Shown here: positions 8,846 to 18,451 of the stretch, piece after piece
How positions within the stretch are numbered: position 1 is the stretch's first letter
Layout of the letters: every line of letters begins with the position of its first letter
From: JBGTFE01 sp049799955
Lineage (GTDB): Bacteria; Acidobacteriota; Blastocatellia; Pyrinomonadales; Pyrinomonadaceae
NCBI GenBank assembly: GCA_049799955.1
Contig: JBARIW010000104.1
Coordinates: 79,519 to 143,518, forward strand
Reading direction: 5' to 3'
Length of the DNA stretch: 64,000 bases
Translations under genes and position numbers: made by a program
The notes under the pieces: model-generated
Database searches by the model: none
What the model saw: only the letters and a program-made list of their open reading frames with translations
Told to the model about the DNA's origin: nothing

Positions 8846-10165
8846 ATGAAGTTGAAATTTTTAACGAAGCGAAAGTCTTATCTCAAAATACTAATCGGTA
8901 TTTTCGTTCTTTCCCTGTGCTTTGCCTGCGGCAAAACCTCAACGGAAGGAAATCGCCGCGCTAACGCCAATCAATCGGAAGACAAGGGCGAAACGATTGC
9001 AATTACGGTAGATAAAGCGGTTTCGCGCGAAGTTCCTGCCGTTATTCAATCGACCGGAAGCCTGATTGCCGACGAAACTTCGGACGTTGCGCCGAAAACT
9101 GCCGGAAAAGTTACAAACGTTTCGGCAAACGTCGGGCAGTATATAACGCAGGGCAGCGTGATTGCCAAATTGGACGAGCGCGACGCCCGGCTCGAACTCG
9201 CACAGGCGCAGGCAAGCGTCCGCCAAGCCGAAGCCGCCGTCCGCCAAGCCGAAGCGCGTCTGGGACTGACGCCGAACGGAACATTTAATTCGAGTTCGAT
9301 TCCCGAAGTTCGCGCCGCCAATGCCAATTACGAGCAGACGCAAGCCGAGCTTCGTCAGGCGGAAGCAAACGAGAAACGCTATCGCGATTTGGTCGAAACG
9401 GGCGATGTTTCGATGATAAATTACGAAACTTTCCGCACGCAGCGCGACACGGCTCGAACACGCGTAAATAACGCCAAACAGCAGCTTGAAGCCGCCATTA
9501 ATACATCCAAACAAAGCAATCAGGCGATAAAAAGCGCGCAGGCTGGCGTCGAATCGGCGCGAACCGGAGTCAGTCTGGCGCAGCAGGCGATTGCCGACAC
9601 GGTTATTCGCGCGCCGCTTTCGGGCTTTATCAGCGCTCGCCCGGTAGCCGTCGGCGAGTTCGTTTCGTCTTCGACAGTTGTGGCAACGATTGTGCGGACA
9701 AATCCCATCAAAGCTCAACTTCAGGTTTCCGAGGCTGATGTGCCTTATATTTCGATTGGTCGAGCCGTCGCCATCGAAGTCGATGCCTATAAAGACCGCA
9801 AATTCGGCGGCACGGTTACGGCGATAAATCCGGCGCTCGACCCGACTTCGCGCTCGGCGATTGTCGAAGCGGCGATTGAAAATAACGATAACGCTTTGCG
9901 TTCGGGAATGTTCGCCACCGGAAGAATCGTCAGAGAAGGCGGCAATGCGGGCGTTTTTGTGCCGAAATCGGCGATTTACAACGACCCGACGACGCAATCG
10001 TATCGCGTGTTCGTAATTCAGGAAGGCATCGCCAAACTGCGCGTCGTCCAGCTCGGAACGGAAGAAAACGAAGCAATGCAGATTTTGAACGGCATAAATG
10101 CCGACGAGACGATTGCGACGAGCAATGTAGATAAGTTATACGAGGGAGCGAAGGTTAGTTTTTAG
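8846..10165 (+). CDS. RND efflux periplasmic adaptor (MFP) lipoprotein
   Basis: A 439-residue membrane fusion protein. The signal sequence ends in a lipobox with Cys28 (LSLCFAC), so it is anchored to the inner membrane by lipid. A lipoyl-like half (VSANVGQYITQGSVIAKLD), a long alpha-helical hairpin (~100-225, rich in QAEA repeats) and a beta-barrel domain (~255-345) follow in the usual order. It links the inner membrane pump to TolC. The pump gene follows after a 105-bp gap holding a word-repeat hairpin, and TolC follows that, so the three form one tripartite exporter. The substrate is not evident. Confidence 0.92.
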   Translation: MKLKFLTKRKSYLKILIGIFVLSLCFACGKTSTEGNRRANANQSEDKGETIAITVDKAVSREVPAVIQSTGSLIADETSDVAPKTAGKVTNVSANVGQYITQGSVIAKLDERDARLELAQAQASVRQAEAAVRQAEARLGLTPNGTFNSSSIPEVRAANANYEQTQAELRQAEANEKRYRDLVETGDVSMINYETFRTQRDTARTRVNNAKQQLEAAINTSKQSNQAIKSAQAGVESARTGVSLAQQAIADTVIRAPLSGFISARPVAVGEFVSSSTVVATIVRTNPIKAQLQVSEADVPYISIGRAVAIEVDAYKDRKFGGTVTAINPALDPTSRSAIVEAAIENNDNALRSGMFATGRIVREGGNAGVFVPKSAIYNDPTTQSYRVFVIQEGIAKLRVVQLGTEENEAMQILNGINADETIATSNVDKLYEGAKVSF

Positions 10166-10264
10166 TCCTTTGTCCTTCGTCCTTTGCCGGTTGAGTGAAA
10201 TTCAAAACTGAAATAAAGCTCAAGCCCGCAAAGAACAAAGGACAAAAGACAAAGGACAAAAGGG
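10164..10264. repeat. Word-repeat hairpin, word CTTTGTCC
   Basis: Left arm 10164-10187 with CCTTTGTCC copies, right arm 10228-10264 with GGACAAA copies ending just before the RND start. It lies between adaptor and pump genes of one apparent operon, so it may set their relative expression rather than fully end transcription. The word recurs at 28974-29076. Confidence 0.8.
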
Positions 10265-10270
10265 TTTTTT

Positions 10271-13200
10271 ATGCAATGGTTAGCTGAAATTTGCGTTCAT
10301 CGTCCGGTTTTCGCCACGGTTATCGTTTTGTTTTTAACGGTCGTCGGCGGATTTAGTTTTTTCACGCTCGGCGTTGACCGTTTTCCGAAAATCGATTTGC
10401 CGACAATTTCCGTCTCGACATCGAATCCGGGCGCGGCACCCGAACAGATGGAATCGGAAGTTACGGATATTGTTGAAGGCGCGCTCAACACCGTTCCCGG
10501 GATTGACGAAATGCGTTCGAGCTCTTCGAAGGGAAGCTCAAACGTAACGCTGACTTTTAATCTCGACAAAAACCCCGACCAGGCGTTTCAGGAAATTCAG
10601 CAGAAAATCTCGACGGTCGTTAATCGCCTGCCGGAAAGCGCCGACCCGCCGGTCGTTCGTAAATCCGACCCGGATTCGCAGCCCGTTTTAATTTTCGCCA
10701 TCAGCGCGCCGCGCTCGGTTATCGAGCTGACGGATTTGGTAACAAATCAAATTCAGAAACGTATCGAAAATGCCGACGGCGTAGGCGAAGTCGTCATTTT
10801 CGGCGGACGGCAGCGCGAGATAAAAATTTACGTCAATCCTGACAGGCTTCGCGCTTATAACATCTCGGTAACGGAAGTTTCCAACGCAATCCGCGCGCAG
10901 AACACGGAATCGCCGGGCGGAGCGGTCAACGAAGGACCGACGACGACGGCGCTTCGTACGCTCAGTAAAATCACGGACGTTAATCAATTTAATGATGTAG
11001 TCATTACCTCGCGCAACGGTTTTCCGGTGAAAATCAAGGATGTCGGGCGCGTCGAAGACGGCGGCGCAGACCCTTCGACAGCCGCGTCCTTAAACAGCGT
11101 TCCGTCGGTTTATCTCGGCATCAGAAAACAGTCCGGCTCGAATACGATTGCTCTTATCAATGCGGTCAAACAAAGAATGGCGCAGATTCAGCCGACTTTG
11201 CCGCCGGATTTAAAAATTGCCGTAACGCGCGACCAGTCGGAATTTATCGAGAATTCGCTGCACGCGATTGAAGAACATTTAATTCTCGGCGGACTTTTCG
11301 CGGCGGCGGTCGTTTTCCTCTTTTTATGGAATATTCGCACGACGCTTATCGCCGCGCTCGCCATTCCCGTTTCGATTATCGCCGCGTTCGCGCTGATTGC
11401 GTGGCTCGGCTATTCGCTCAATCAAATGACGATGCTCGCGCTGACTTTGATGGTCGGAATCGTAATTGACGACGCGATTGTCGTGCTGGAAAACATTTAC
11501 CGTTTCGTCGAAGAAAAGGGAATGCAGCCTTTTCAGGCGGCGATTGAAGGAACGCGCGAAATCGGTCTGGCGGTTCTCGCCACGACGCTTTCGCTTCTCG
11601 CCGTATTTATTCCGGTCGGATTTATGAGCGGAATTGTCGGGCGTTTCATGTCTTCGTTCGGTCTGACGGCGGCGGCGGCAATCGGCGTCAGTCTGATTGT
11701 TTCGTTTACGCTGACGCCGATGCTCGCGGCGCGCTGGATTAAGGCGAAAAAAGAAAAACCGGCGGATGAAAATATCGCCAACGTCGAGCCGGTCGGTTCG
11801 GGCGAAGCCGAAAAAATGACGGGCGATGAAACGCTCGCGGCTGCATACAACGAGCCTGTAACCAATCAAAACACGGAAGAAACCGAAGAACACAGCAGCA
11901 AGGATAGTTGGCTTTACAGCAAAGTTGACCGCACATATACGTGGCTTTTAAAACTCTCGATGCGTTTTCGTTGGGCGGTCGTGCTGATTTGTATTCTGGT
12001 CGTCGCTTCGATTTACCCGCTTTTCAAATATGTCGGTATGGCTTTTCTGCCTGACGAGGACGAGTCGGCTTTTCAGGTTTCGGTTCGCGGTCCGCAAGGG
12101 ACGAGTCTCGCCGCGACGCAAAGCCTTCTCGACCGCATCGGGCGCGACATCCGCGACCAGCTTCCCGGCGTGAAAGATACGCTGGTGCAGGCGGGCGGCT
12201 TCGGCGGCGGCGGCGGTTCGGGCAATTCGGGCAACGTCAACATCAGTCTCAAGCCGGTTGCCGAGCGCAAATTTTCGCAGGCGGATTTGATTAACCAGAC
12301 GCGCGGAATCGTTAAAAAATACGGGTCGAAAGACTGGCGCGTGAACGTTTCCAGCTCGTCTTCAATCGGAAGCAGTCTCGGACTCGGGCGCGGCGGTTCG
12401 GGCGTCGGTTTTTACATCGCCGGACCGGATATGGCAAAGCTCGACGAATATTCGAACGCGCTGGTCGAAAAGCTCAGAAACGACCAGACTTTCCGCGACG
12501 CCGACCGCTCGCTCGAACTCGGAAATCCCGAAATTCGCGTCGAGATTGACCGCGCGAAAGCGGCTGATTTGGGCGTCGAAGCCGGAGACGTGGCGCAAGC
12601 CATAAATATTCTTTCCGCCGGACAGCGCGTTTCGACTTTTGCCGAAGGCTCGGAGCAATACGACGTTCTCGTGCAGGCTGAAGAAGAATTTCGACGCTCG
12701 CGCGATAATCTGCGATATTTTTCGGTCGCTTCTTCAAAAGGCGGAACAATCGGTCTGGAAAAATTAGTAAAAATCGAACAGGGAACCAGTCCGGCGACAA
12801 TTAACCGTTTGAATCGCCAGAGACAGGTTACGATTTCGGCAAGTCTGCCGCCGAACGCTTCCGAATCGGACGCGCTCGCCGTTCTGCAAAAACACGCCGC
12901 GTCGCTGAATATGCCCGAAGAATATTTAACCGGCGTTACGGGACAATCGAAGGAATTGCAGCGCGCATACAGCTCGTTTTTACTCGCGTTTCTGCTCTCG
13001 TTCGTCTTTATGTACCTGATTCTGGCGGCACAGTTTGAATCGTTTATTCACCCTGTAACGATTTTGCTGACGCTTCCGCTTTCGATTCCGTTTGCGCTCG
13101 TTTCGACGCTGATTGCCGGGCAGACGCTGAATATTTTCTCGGCGCTCGGCATTTTGCTTCTGTTCGGAATCGTCAAGAAAAACGCGATTTTGCAGATTGA

Positions 13201-13636
13201 CCACACGAACACGCTGCGCGCCAAAGGGATGAATCGCTACGACGCGATTATCCGCGCCAACCGCGACCGTCTGCGACCGATTTTGATGACGACGATTGCG
13301 CTTATCGCGGGTATGATTCCGCTGATTGTCGGAAGCGGCGCGGGCGCGGCGACAAATCGTTCAATCGGAATTCTGGTCGTCGGCGGACAATCGATGTGCC
13401 TGCTTCTGACGCTTCTGGCAGTTCCGGTTTTTTATTCTCTGTTTGACGACGCGCAGCAATCGACCCTCTGGGGCGGAATCGGCGTGCGTTACGACAAATT
13501 CAAAATCGGCGTTTTGCGTCCCGCTTACAGTCGCTTCGCGGGAATGTTCAGAACAGCGAAACGCGAAAAGAAAGTTAAGGAAACAAATTTGGACGGCGCG
13601 GGCGATGTTTATGCCGAGCCGACTTCAAGTAAATAG
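10271..13636 (+). CDS. RND efflux pump, inner membrane permease
   Basis: A 1121-residue HAE1-type RND transporter, longer than the usual ~1040 because of a loop of about 70 Glu/Asn/Thr-rich residues near 500-555. The first helix begins at residue ~12; the first periplasmic domain, a helix block (~335-495) with VGIVIDDAIVVLENIY carrying the proton-relay acidic pair, a second periplasmic domain and a second helix block (~895-1080) follow in canonical order. A Gly-rich loop (GGFGGGGGSGNSGN) lies in the second porter domain. It would export a small molecule using the proton gradient. It is flanked by its adaptor and TolC genes. Confidence 0.95.
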   Translation: MQWLAEICVHRPVFATVIVLFLTVVGGFSFFTLGVDRFPKIDLPTISVSTSNPGAAPEQMESEVTDIVEGALNTVPGIDEMRSSSSKGSSNVTLTFNLDKNPDQAFQEIQQKISTVVNRLPESADPPVVRKSDPDSQPVLIFAISAPRSVIELTDLVTNQIQKRIENADGVGEVVIFGGRQREIKIYVNPDRLRAYNISVTEVSNAIRAQNTESPGGAVNEGPTTTALRTLSKITDVNQFNDVVITSRNGFPVKIKDVGRVEDGGADPSTAASLNSVPSVYLGIRKQSGSNTIALINAVKQRMAQIQPTLPPDLKIAVTRDQSEFIENSLHAIEEHLILGGLFAAAVVFLFLWNIRTTLIAALAIPVSIIAAFALIAWLGYSLNQMTMLALTLMVGIVIDDAIVVLENIYRFVEEKGMQPFQAAIEGTREIGLAVLATTLSLLAVFIPVGFMSGIVGRFMSSFGLTAAAAIGVSLIVSFTLTPMLAARWIKAKKEKPADENIANVEPVGSGEAEKMTGDETLAAAYNEPVTNQNTEETEEHSSKDSWLYSKVDRTYTWLLKLSMRFRWAVVLICILVVASIYPLFKYVGMAFLPDEDESAFQVSVRGPQGTSLAATQSLLDRIGRDIRDQLPGVKDTLVQAGGFGGGGGSGNSGNVNISLKPVAERKFSQADLINQTRGIVKKYGSKDWRVNVSSSSSIGSSLGLGRGGSGVGFYIAGPDMAKLDEYSNALVEKLRNDQTFRDADRSLELGNPEIRVEIDRAKAADLGVEAGDVAQAINILSAGQRVSTFAEGSEQYDVLVQAEEEFRRSRDNLRYFSVASSKGGTIGLEKLVKIEQGTSPATINRLNRQRQVTISASLPPNASESDALAVLQKHAASLNMPEEYLTGVTGQSKELQRAYSSFLLAFLLSFVFMYLILAAQFESFIHPVTILLTLPLSIPFALVSTLIAGQTLNIFSALGILLLFGIVKKNAILQIDHTNTLRAKGMNRYDAIIRANRDRLRPILMTTIALIAGMIPLIVGSGAGAATNRSIGILVVGGQSMCLLLTLLAVPVFYSLFDDAQQSTLWGGIGVRYDKFKIGVLRPAYSRFAGMFRTAKREKKVKETNLDGAGDVYAEPTSSK

Positions 13637-13637
13637 T

Positions 13638-13762
13638 CGGAGCGCGGGCATCTTGCCTGCAATGAACGCGCAAGCGTTCGAAAGCGGTTAGACAAATTCA
13701 ATGTTGAGGTCTAATTAAAGTATTTTAACGCGCTCCGCACGTTTGCAGGCAAGATGCCCGCG
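13638..13762. repeat. REP-like long inverted repeat (GCGGGCATCTTGCCTGC)
   Basis: A perfect 20-bp inverted repeat (13643-13662 with 13743-13762) brackets ~80 bp. A second inverted pair, CGGAGCGCG at 13638 and CGCGCTCCG at 13729, overlaps it. Inside is a small perfect hairpin, GAACGC-GCAA-GCGTTC (13664-13679). The GC-rich non-tandem arms set it apart from the word-repeat elements. It sits between the pump and TolC genes, where it could lower TolC expression or protect the upstream mRNA. Confidence 0.8.
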
Positions 13763-13793
13763 TTTTCAGTGAATTGTTTAGAATTTTAGTGTT

Positions 13794-15779
13794 ATGAAAA
13801 GAGTAGTAATTTCAACATTTTTTACGGTTTTCCTGACGGCTTCGGCTGTCTCGGCGCAGACAACGCCGCAGGCTACGCCGCCTGTCGTTACGCAGCCGAA
13901 TCAGACACAGCAGCAGCAAACGGAGATTCAGCAGCAAAACCAACAGCAGACTCAGCAAAATCAGCCGACTGTAAATCCGAATCAGCAGCAGCAGCAAAAT
14001 CCGTCGAATCCGACAAATCTTCCGACGCAGCAGACAAATCAGCCCGGCGTAACGCCGAGCGGTCAGATTGCCAATCCGAACACCGTAATTCAGCAAACGC
14101 CGACGCAGAATGTCGGAACGACGAACACGATTGCTCCGGCTGATTTGCCGCAGGACGTTCCGCCCGTCGCGCCGAATTTCGAAGCGCCGATTCGACCGCT
14201 TCCGAGCGCGGACAGAGTCGGCGTCGATAACGCCAATCAGCTTCCGATGACGCTCGAAGAAGCTATCGAGATGGCTTTGCAGAACAACAACGACATCGAC
14301 ACTGCAAAAATCGACGTGCAGATTGCCGAATTTAATCTGCGCGGCGCGCGCGGCGTTTACGACCCGAACATCGTTTCGGAAACTTATTATGAAAGCGCGA
14401 CGACGCCCGTTGCTTCGACCATCGGCGGCTCGACGAACGGTTCTCTGACGCAGAGACGAATTTTCGGCTCGGCTGGCGTAAGCGGTTTTTCGCCGTATCA
14501 GGGCGGCTCTTACGCGGTCGATTTTAACTCGTCGCGCACGACGACCAGCAACACCAACGCAACGCTCAATCCCCAATTCCCGTCGGCTTTGACTTTGACA
14601 TACGTTCAGCCGATTTTTCGCGGTCGGCGTTTTGACAACAATCGCCGCCAAATCGAAATCGCCAGAAAAAATCTGAGCTTGACCGACGCGCAGTTTCGCC
14701 AGCGCGCGATTGAAGTTATCAATCAGGTCGAGCAGGCTTACTGGGATTTGGTTTTCTCGCTCAGAAATCTACAGGTGCAGATTGACGCCGTCAAACAGGC
14801 GCGGACTCAGCTTGAAAGCAATCAGAGATTAGTCGCCAAAGGCGTTCTCGCGCCGATTGACGTTATCGCCGCGACGACGCAGATTACGACTTTCGAGCAA
14901 AGCGTTTACACGGCGCAGGAAGACGTAACCAGAGCGGAAAACAATCTGAAAACACTGATGCTGCCCGACAGAACTTCCGCCATCTGGTCGCGCCCGATTA
15001 CGCCGATTTCGGATATTTCGCTCGAACCGCCGCGCGCGCCGCTTGAAATCGCCATTACCGACGCGCTGAAAAATCGTCCCGAAATCTCACAGCTCGAAAC
15101 AACCGCCGAAATCAACAAAATCGACCAGAGATATTACCGCGACCAGACCAAACCGCAGATTGATTTGGTCGGAACATACACGTCGCAGGGATTGGCAGGC
15201 GCGCAGTCGAATCCCGACCGTGTTCCGCCCGCAAATCTGGTCGGCGGATATTTTAATTCTCTGGGAAATCTCATCACGCAGGATTACCCGACTTATCGCG
15301 TCGGCGTACAGATTTCTCTGCCGTGGGGAAATCGTACGGCGAAAGCGAATCTCGGACGCTCGCTTGCCGAAGGCGACCAGATTGTGAACGCAAAAGCGAG
15401 GCAGGAACAAATCATCGAAGCCGAAGTCAGAAATTCTTTGCAGGCTCTGCGTTCTGCCGAAGCGCGTCTGGCTTCCGCGCTTGCCGCGCGCCAGTCAGCC
15501 GAACTGCTTTACGAAAGCGAGCAGCGCCAGTTTCGCGGCGGAATCACAACGTTTTATCTCGTCCTGCAAAGACAAACCGAACTGCTCACGGCGCGAGGAC
15601 GCGAGCTTCAGGCGCAGACGGATTTAAACAAAGCGATTTCCACATTTCAACGCGCGACCGGAACGACGCTTTCAGCAAACAACGTCTCGGTTTCCGACGG
15701 AACGAATCTGAGAATAAACCCGCTTCGCCGCCAGGTTACATTCAATACGAAGAATTTTAATCAAACCGAAGAAAAATGA
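13794..15779 (+). CDS. TolC family outer membrane efflux protein
   Basis: A 661-residue outer membrane channel. A signal peptide (cleavage near AVSAQ, residue ~22) leads into an unusual ~75-residue region very rich in Gln, Asn, Pro and Thr (residues ~25-105). Two TolC/OEP repeats follow, with long helices such as RAIEVINQVEQAYWDLVFS. A normal TolC is ~450-500 residues, so the Q/N-rich part and a loop-rich middle account for the extra length. It should form the exit duct for the RND pump encoded upstream. The low-complexity part may be a flexible periplasmic spacer. Confidence 0.92.
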   Translation: MKRVVISTFFTVFLTASAVSAQTTPQATPPVVTQPNQTQQQQTEIQQQNQQQTQQNQPTVNPNQQQQQNPSNPTNLPTQQTNQPGVTPSGQIANPNTVIQQTPTQNVGTTNTIAPADLPQDVPPVAPNFEAPIRPLPSADRVGVDNANQLPMTLEEAIEMALQNNNDIDTAKIDVQIAEFNLRGARGVYDPNIVSETYYESATTPVASTIGGSTNGSLTQRRIFGSAGVSGFSPYQGGSYAVDFNSSRTTTSNTNATLNPQFPSALTLTYVQPIFRGRRFDNNRRQIEIARKNLSLTDAQFRQRAIEVINQVEQAYWDLVFSLRNLQVQIDAVKQARTQLESNQRLVAKGVLAPIDVIAATTQITTFEQSVYTAQEDVTRAENNLKTLMLPDRTSAIWSRPITPISDISLEPPRAPLEIAITDALKNRPEISQLETTAEINKIDQRYYRDQTKPQIDLVGTYTSQGLAGAQSNPDRVPPANLVGGYFNSLGNLITQDYPTYRVGVQISLPWGNRTAKANLGRSLAEGDQIVNAKARQEQIIEAEVRNSLQALRSAEARLASALAARQSAELLYESEQRQFRGGITTFYLVLQRQTELLTARGRELQAQTDLNKAISTFQRATGTTLSANNVSVSDGTNLRINPLRRQVTFNTKNFNQTEEK

Positions 15780-15851
15780 ATTTACAGGGATGACAGGATG
15801 GACAGGATAATTTTGCTTTTATCCCTGTTTATCCTGTCATCCCTGTAAATT
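15779..15851. repeat. Word-repeat hairpin, word ACAGGATGGACAGGATAA
   Basis: Left arm 15779-15810 and right arm 15819-15851 are near-perfect complements built from ACAGGGATGACAGGAT words, with an 8-nt loop. It begins at the TolC stop and ends ~18 bp before the PEP synthase stop in a convergent gap. Related words occur at 50661-50784 and 52499-52640. Confidence 0.88.
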
Positions 15852-15868
15852 CTCCTTCGCTTTCTAAA

Positions 15869-18292
15869 TTATTTCGCGCTCAATTTGTTCTGCTGTTTCA
15901 GTTCCTTTTCGGTTTCCAGAATCGTGTGCGTCGTCTGAATCACCGTGTCGGGGTTTAGCGAAATCGAGTTGATTCCTTTTTCGACTAGAAAGCGCGCAAA
16001 TTCGGGATAATCCGAAGGCGCTTGCCCGCAGATTCCGATTTTTTTGCCGTTGCGCCGCGCCGCTTCGATTGCCATCGCGACCATTTTTTCGACCGCGCCG
16101 TTGCGCTCGTCAAAAAGGTGAGCGACCATTTCCGAATCGCGGTCTAAACCGAGCGCAAGCTGCGTCAAATCGTTCGAGCCGATTGAATAGCCGTCGAAAA
16201 CCTGTAGAAATTCGTCGGCAAAAATGACGTTTGCCGGAAGCTCGCACATCGCGTAGATTTCCAGCTCGTTTTCGCCCTGTTTCAGCCCGTGTTCCGCCAT
16301 CAGCGCGACGACCTTTTCGCCTTCTTCGACCGTCCGGCAAAACGGAATCATCGCTTTGACGTTGATTAAGCCCATATCTTCGCGGACTCTTTGCAGCGCG
16401 AGACATTCCAATTTAAAGCCTGCTTTATAGCGTTCGTCGTAATAGCGCGACGCGCCGCGAAAGCCGAGCATCGGGTTTTCTTCAATCGGTTCGAATTCAA
16501 GCCCGCCGATTAGACGCGCGTATTCGTTCGATTTGAAATCCGACATTCGGACAATCACGGGTTTCGGGTAAAAAGCCGCCGCGATTCGCCCGACGCCTTC
16601 CGAAAGACAGCGAACGAAAAATTCCTTCGGGTCTTCTTCGCCGATTTTTTCGGAAATTGTTTCAACGTCGTCGCGCTTTCTCAAGTTAGGATAATTAACG
16701 AGCGCCATCGGGTGAATCCCGATGTGATTGTTGATGATAAATTCGAGCCGCGCGAGTCCGACGCCATCGTTCGGCAGGCGCGAAACGGAAAATGCGTGGT
16801 CGGGGTCACCGACATTCATCATCACCTGCGTCTGCGGGCGTTCGTCGTCGGTGATTTCGCGCCGGTCAATCTCAAAATCAATCTTCCCATAATAAATATT
16901 TCCACGGTCGCCTTCCGCGCACGAAACAGTTACGTCCGTGCCGCTTCGCAGAATTTCGGTCGCGTTTCCTGTTCCGACAATGCAGGGAATGCCAAGCTCG
17001 CGGCTGATAATCGCGCTGTGGCACGTTCGCCCGCCGCGATTTGTAACGATTGCCGAAGCGCGTTTCATAATCGGTTCCCACGCCGGGTCGGTCATCGATG
17101 TGACGAGAATTTCGCCTTCCTTGAAGCTCGTCAGACGCGCCGCGTCGAGCAAAACGTGAACTTCGCCCTGCCCGATTTTTTCGCCGACCGCCACGCCCGA
17201 AACGAGCGGCGCGCCGTGATTGTCCGAAAGCTTGTATGTCTCGACAAAATTTCCTTCCTTCTGCGTGTGAACCGTTTCCGGTCTAGCCTGAAGAATAAAA
17301 AGCTCGCCCGTGATGCCGTCTTTTGCCCATTCAATGTCCATCGGCTGCGGCTTTCCGGCACGGCGCGAATAATGGTCTTCGATGGCGCAAGCCCAGTTTG
17401 CAAGCTGCAAAACTTCGTAACCGGAAAGACAAAAACGATTGCGTTGCGATGCGACGACATCGCGAACCTGCGTTCCGCTGCTGTCGTCGGCAAAAACCAT
17501 TTTTACTTCTTTTACGCCGAGCTTGCGCGTAACAATCGGGCGAAATCCGAGCTTTAAAGTCGGTTTGTAAATAATCCATTCGTCAGGCGTCGCCATTCCC
17601 TGAACGACCGCTTCGCCCAAACCCCACGCGCCGTTTATGACGACAGCCTCGCGAAAGCCGCTTTCGGTATCGAGCGTAAACATCACGCCCGAACAGGCGA
17701 TGTCCGAGCGCACCATCGGCTGAATCCCGATTGATAAAGCCACGTCGAAATGGTCGAAATCCTTTACCGTTCGATACGAAATCGCGCGGTCAGTCCAGAG
17801 CGAAGCGTAACATTCGTGGCACGCTTCGATTAACTGCCGCTCGCCGCGCACGTTCAAAATCGTATCCTGCTGTCCGGCGAACGAAGCGTCGGGCAAATCT
17901 TCGGCGGTCGCCGACGAGCGCACGGCGACCTCGAAAAGGTTTTTGCCGATGCGTTCGCCGAGCTTTTTATAAGCCGCGAAAATCGCCGTTTCGACTTCTT
18001 TCGGAAAAGGCGTTTCGAGCATCAAACGCCGCGCTTCGCCGCCGACGCGGGCGAGTTCTTCGAGATTATTTACATCCAAATCTTTCAGCAGTTTTTTCAA
18101 TTTCTTCCGCAAACCGCCCGTTTCCAGAAGAATTTCGTAAGCGTGGCTGGTCGTCGAAAAACCGTCAACGGCGCGAACGCCTTTTGATGTCAACTCCCGA
18201 AAAAGCTCGCCTAAAGATGAACATTTTCCGCCGACGAGCGCCACGTCGTCGGCGCTGACTTCGCTCAAATCAAGCACTAAAGGTTTTGTCAT
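15869..18292 (-). CDS. ppsA: Phosphoenolpyruvate synthase
   Basis: An 807-residue PEP synthase (pyruvate, water dikinase), close to the usual ~790. The order is an N-terminal ATP-grasp domain (VGGKCSSLGEL; AVRSSATAEDLPDASFAGQQ), a swivelling phosphohistidine domain with the catalytic His in GGRTCHSAIISRELGIPC (around residue 430), and a C-terminal PEP/pyruvate TIM barrel ending in SIGSNDLTQLALGLDRDS and GICGQAPSDYP. It makes PEP from pyruvate and ATP for gluconeogenesis. It is a single gene, divergent from the M16 protease gene 159 bp away; the gap is AT-rich and should hold both promoters. Confidence 0.95.
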   Translation of the reverse strand: MTKPLVLDLSEVSADDVALVGGKCSSLGELFRELTSKGVRAVDGFSTTSHAYEILLETGGLRKKLKKLLKDLDVNNLEELARVGGEARRLMLETPFPKEVETAIFAAYKKLGERIGKNLFEVAVRSSATAEDLPDASFAGQQDTILNVRGERQLIEACHECYASLWTDRAISYRTVKDFDHFDVALSIGIQPMVRSDIACSGVMFTLDTESGFREAVVINGAWGLGEAVVQGMATPDEWIIYKPTLKLGFRPIVTRKLGVKEVKMVFADDSSGTQVRDVVASQRNRFCLSGYEVLQLANWACAIEDHYSRRAGKPQPMDIEWAKDGITGELFILQARPETVHTQKEGNFVETYKLSDNHGAPLVSGVAVGEKIGQGEVHVLLDAARLTSFKEGEILVTSMTDPAWEPIMKRASAIVTNRGGRTCHSAIISRELGIPCIVGTGNATEILRSGTDVTVSCAEGDRGNIYYGKIDFEIDRREITDDERPQTQVMMNVGDPDHAFSVSRLPNDGVGLARLEFIINNHIGIHPMALVNYPNLRKRDDVETISEKIGEEDPKEFFVRCLSEGVGRIAAAFYPKPVIVRMSDFKSNEYARLIGGLEFEPIEENPMLGFRGASRYYDERYKAGFKLECLALQRVREDMGLINVKAMIPFCRTVEEGEKVVALMAEHGLKQGENELEIYAMCELPANVIFADEFLQVFDGYSIGSNDLTQLALGLDRDSEMVAHLFDERNGAVEKMVAMAIEAARRNGKKIGICGQAPSDYPEFARFLVEKGINSISLNPDTVIQTTHTILETEKELKQQNKLSAK

Positions 18293-18451
18293 AGCAGTTT
18301 TATAAAATATAAATTTCAGATACAGTCGATGCTTTAGTTTATATCTTTATTTTCCAAAACAAAATCCAGTCAAATGCGTATTAACAAAACGAAACTATCT
18401 GATAAAATTCTAATTAGATACAATTAAAAATTTTTACTTTAAGGAGAAATT

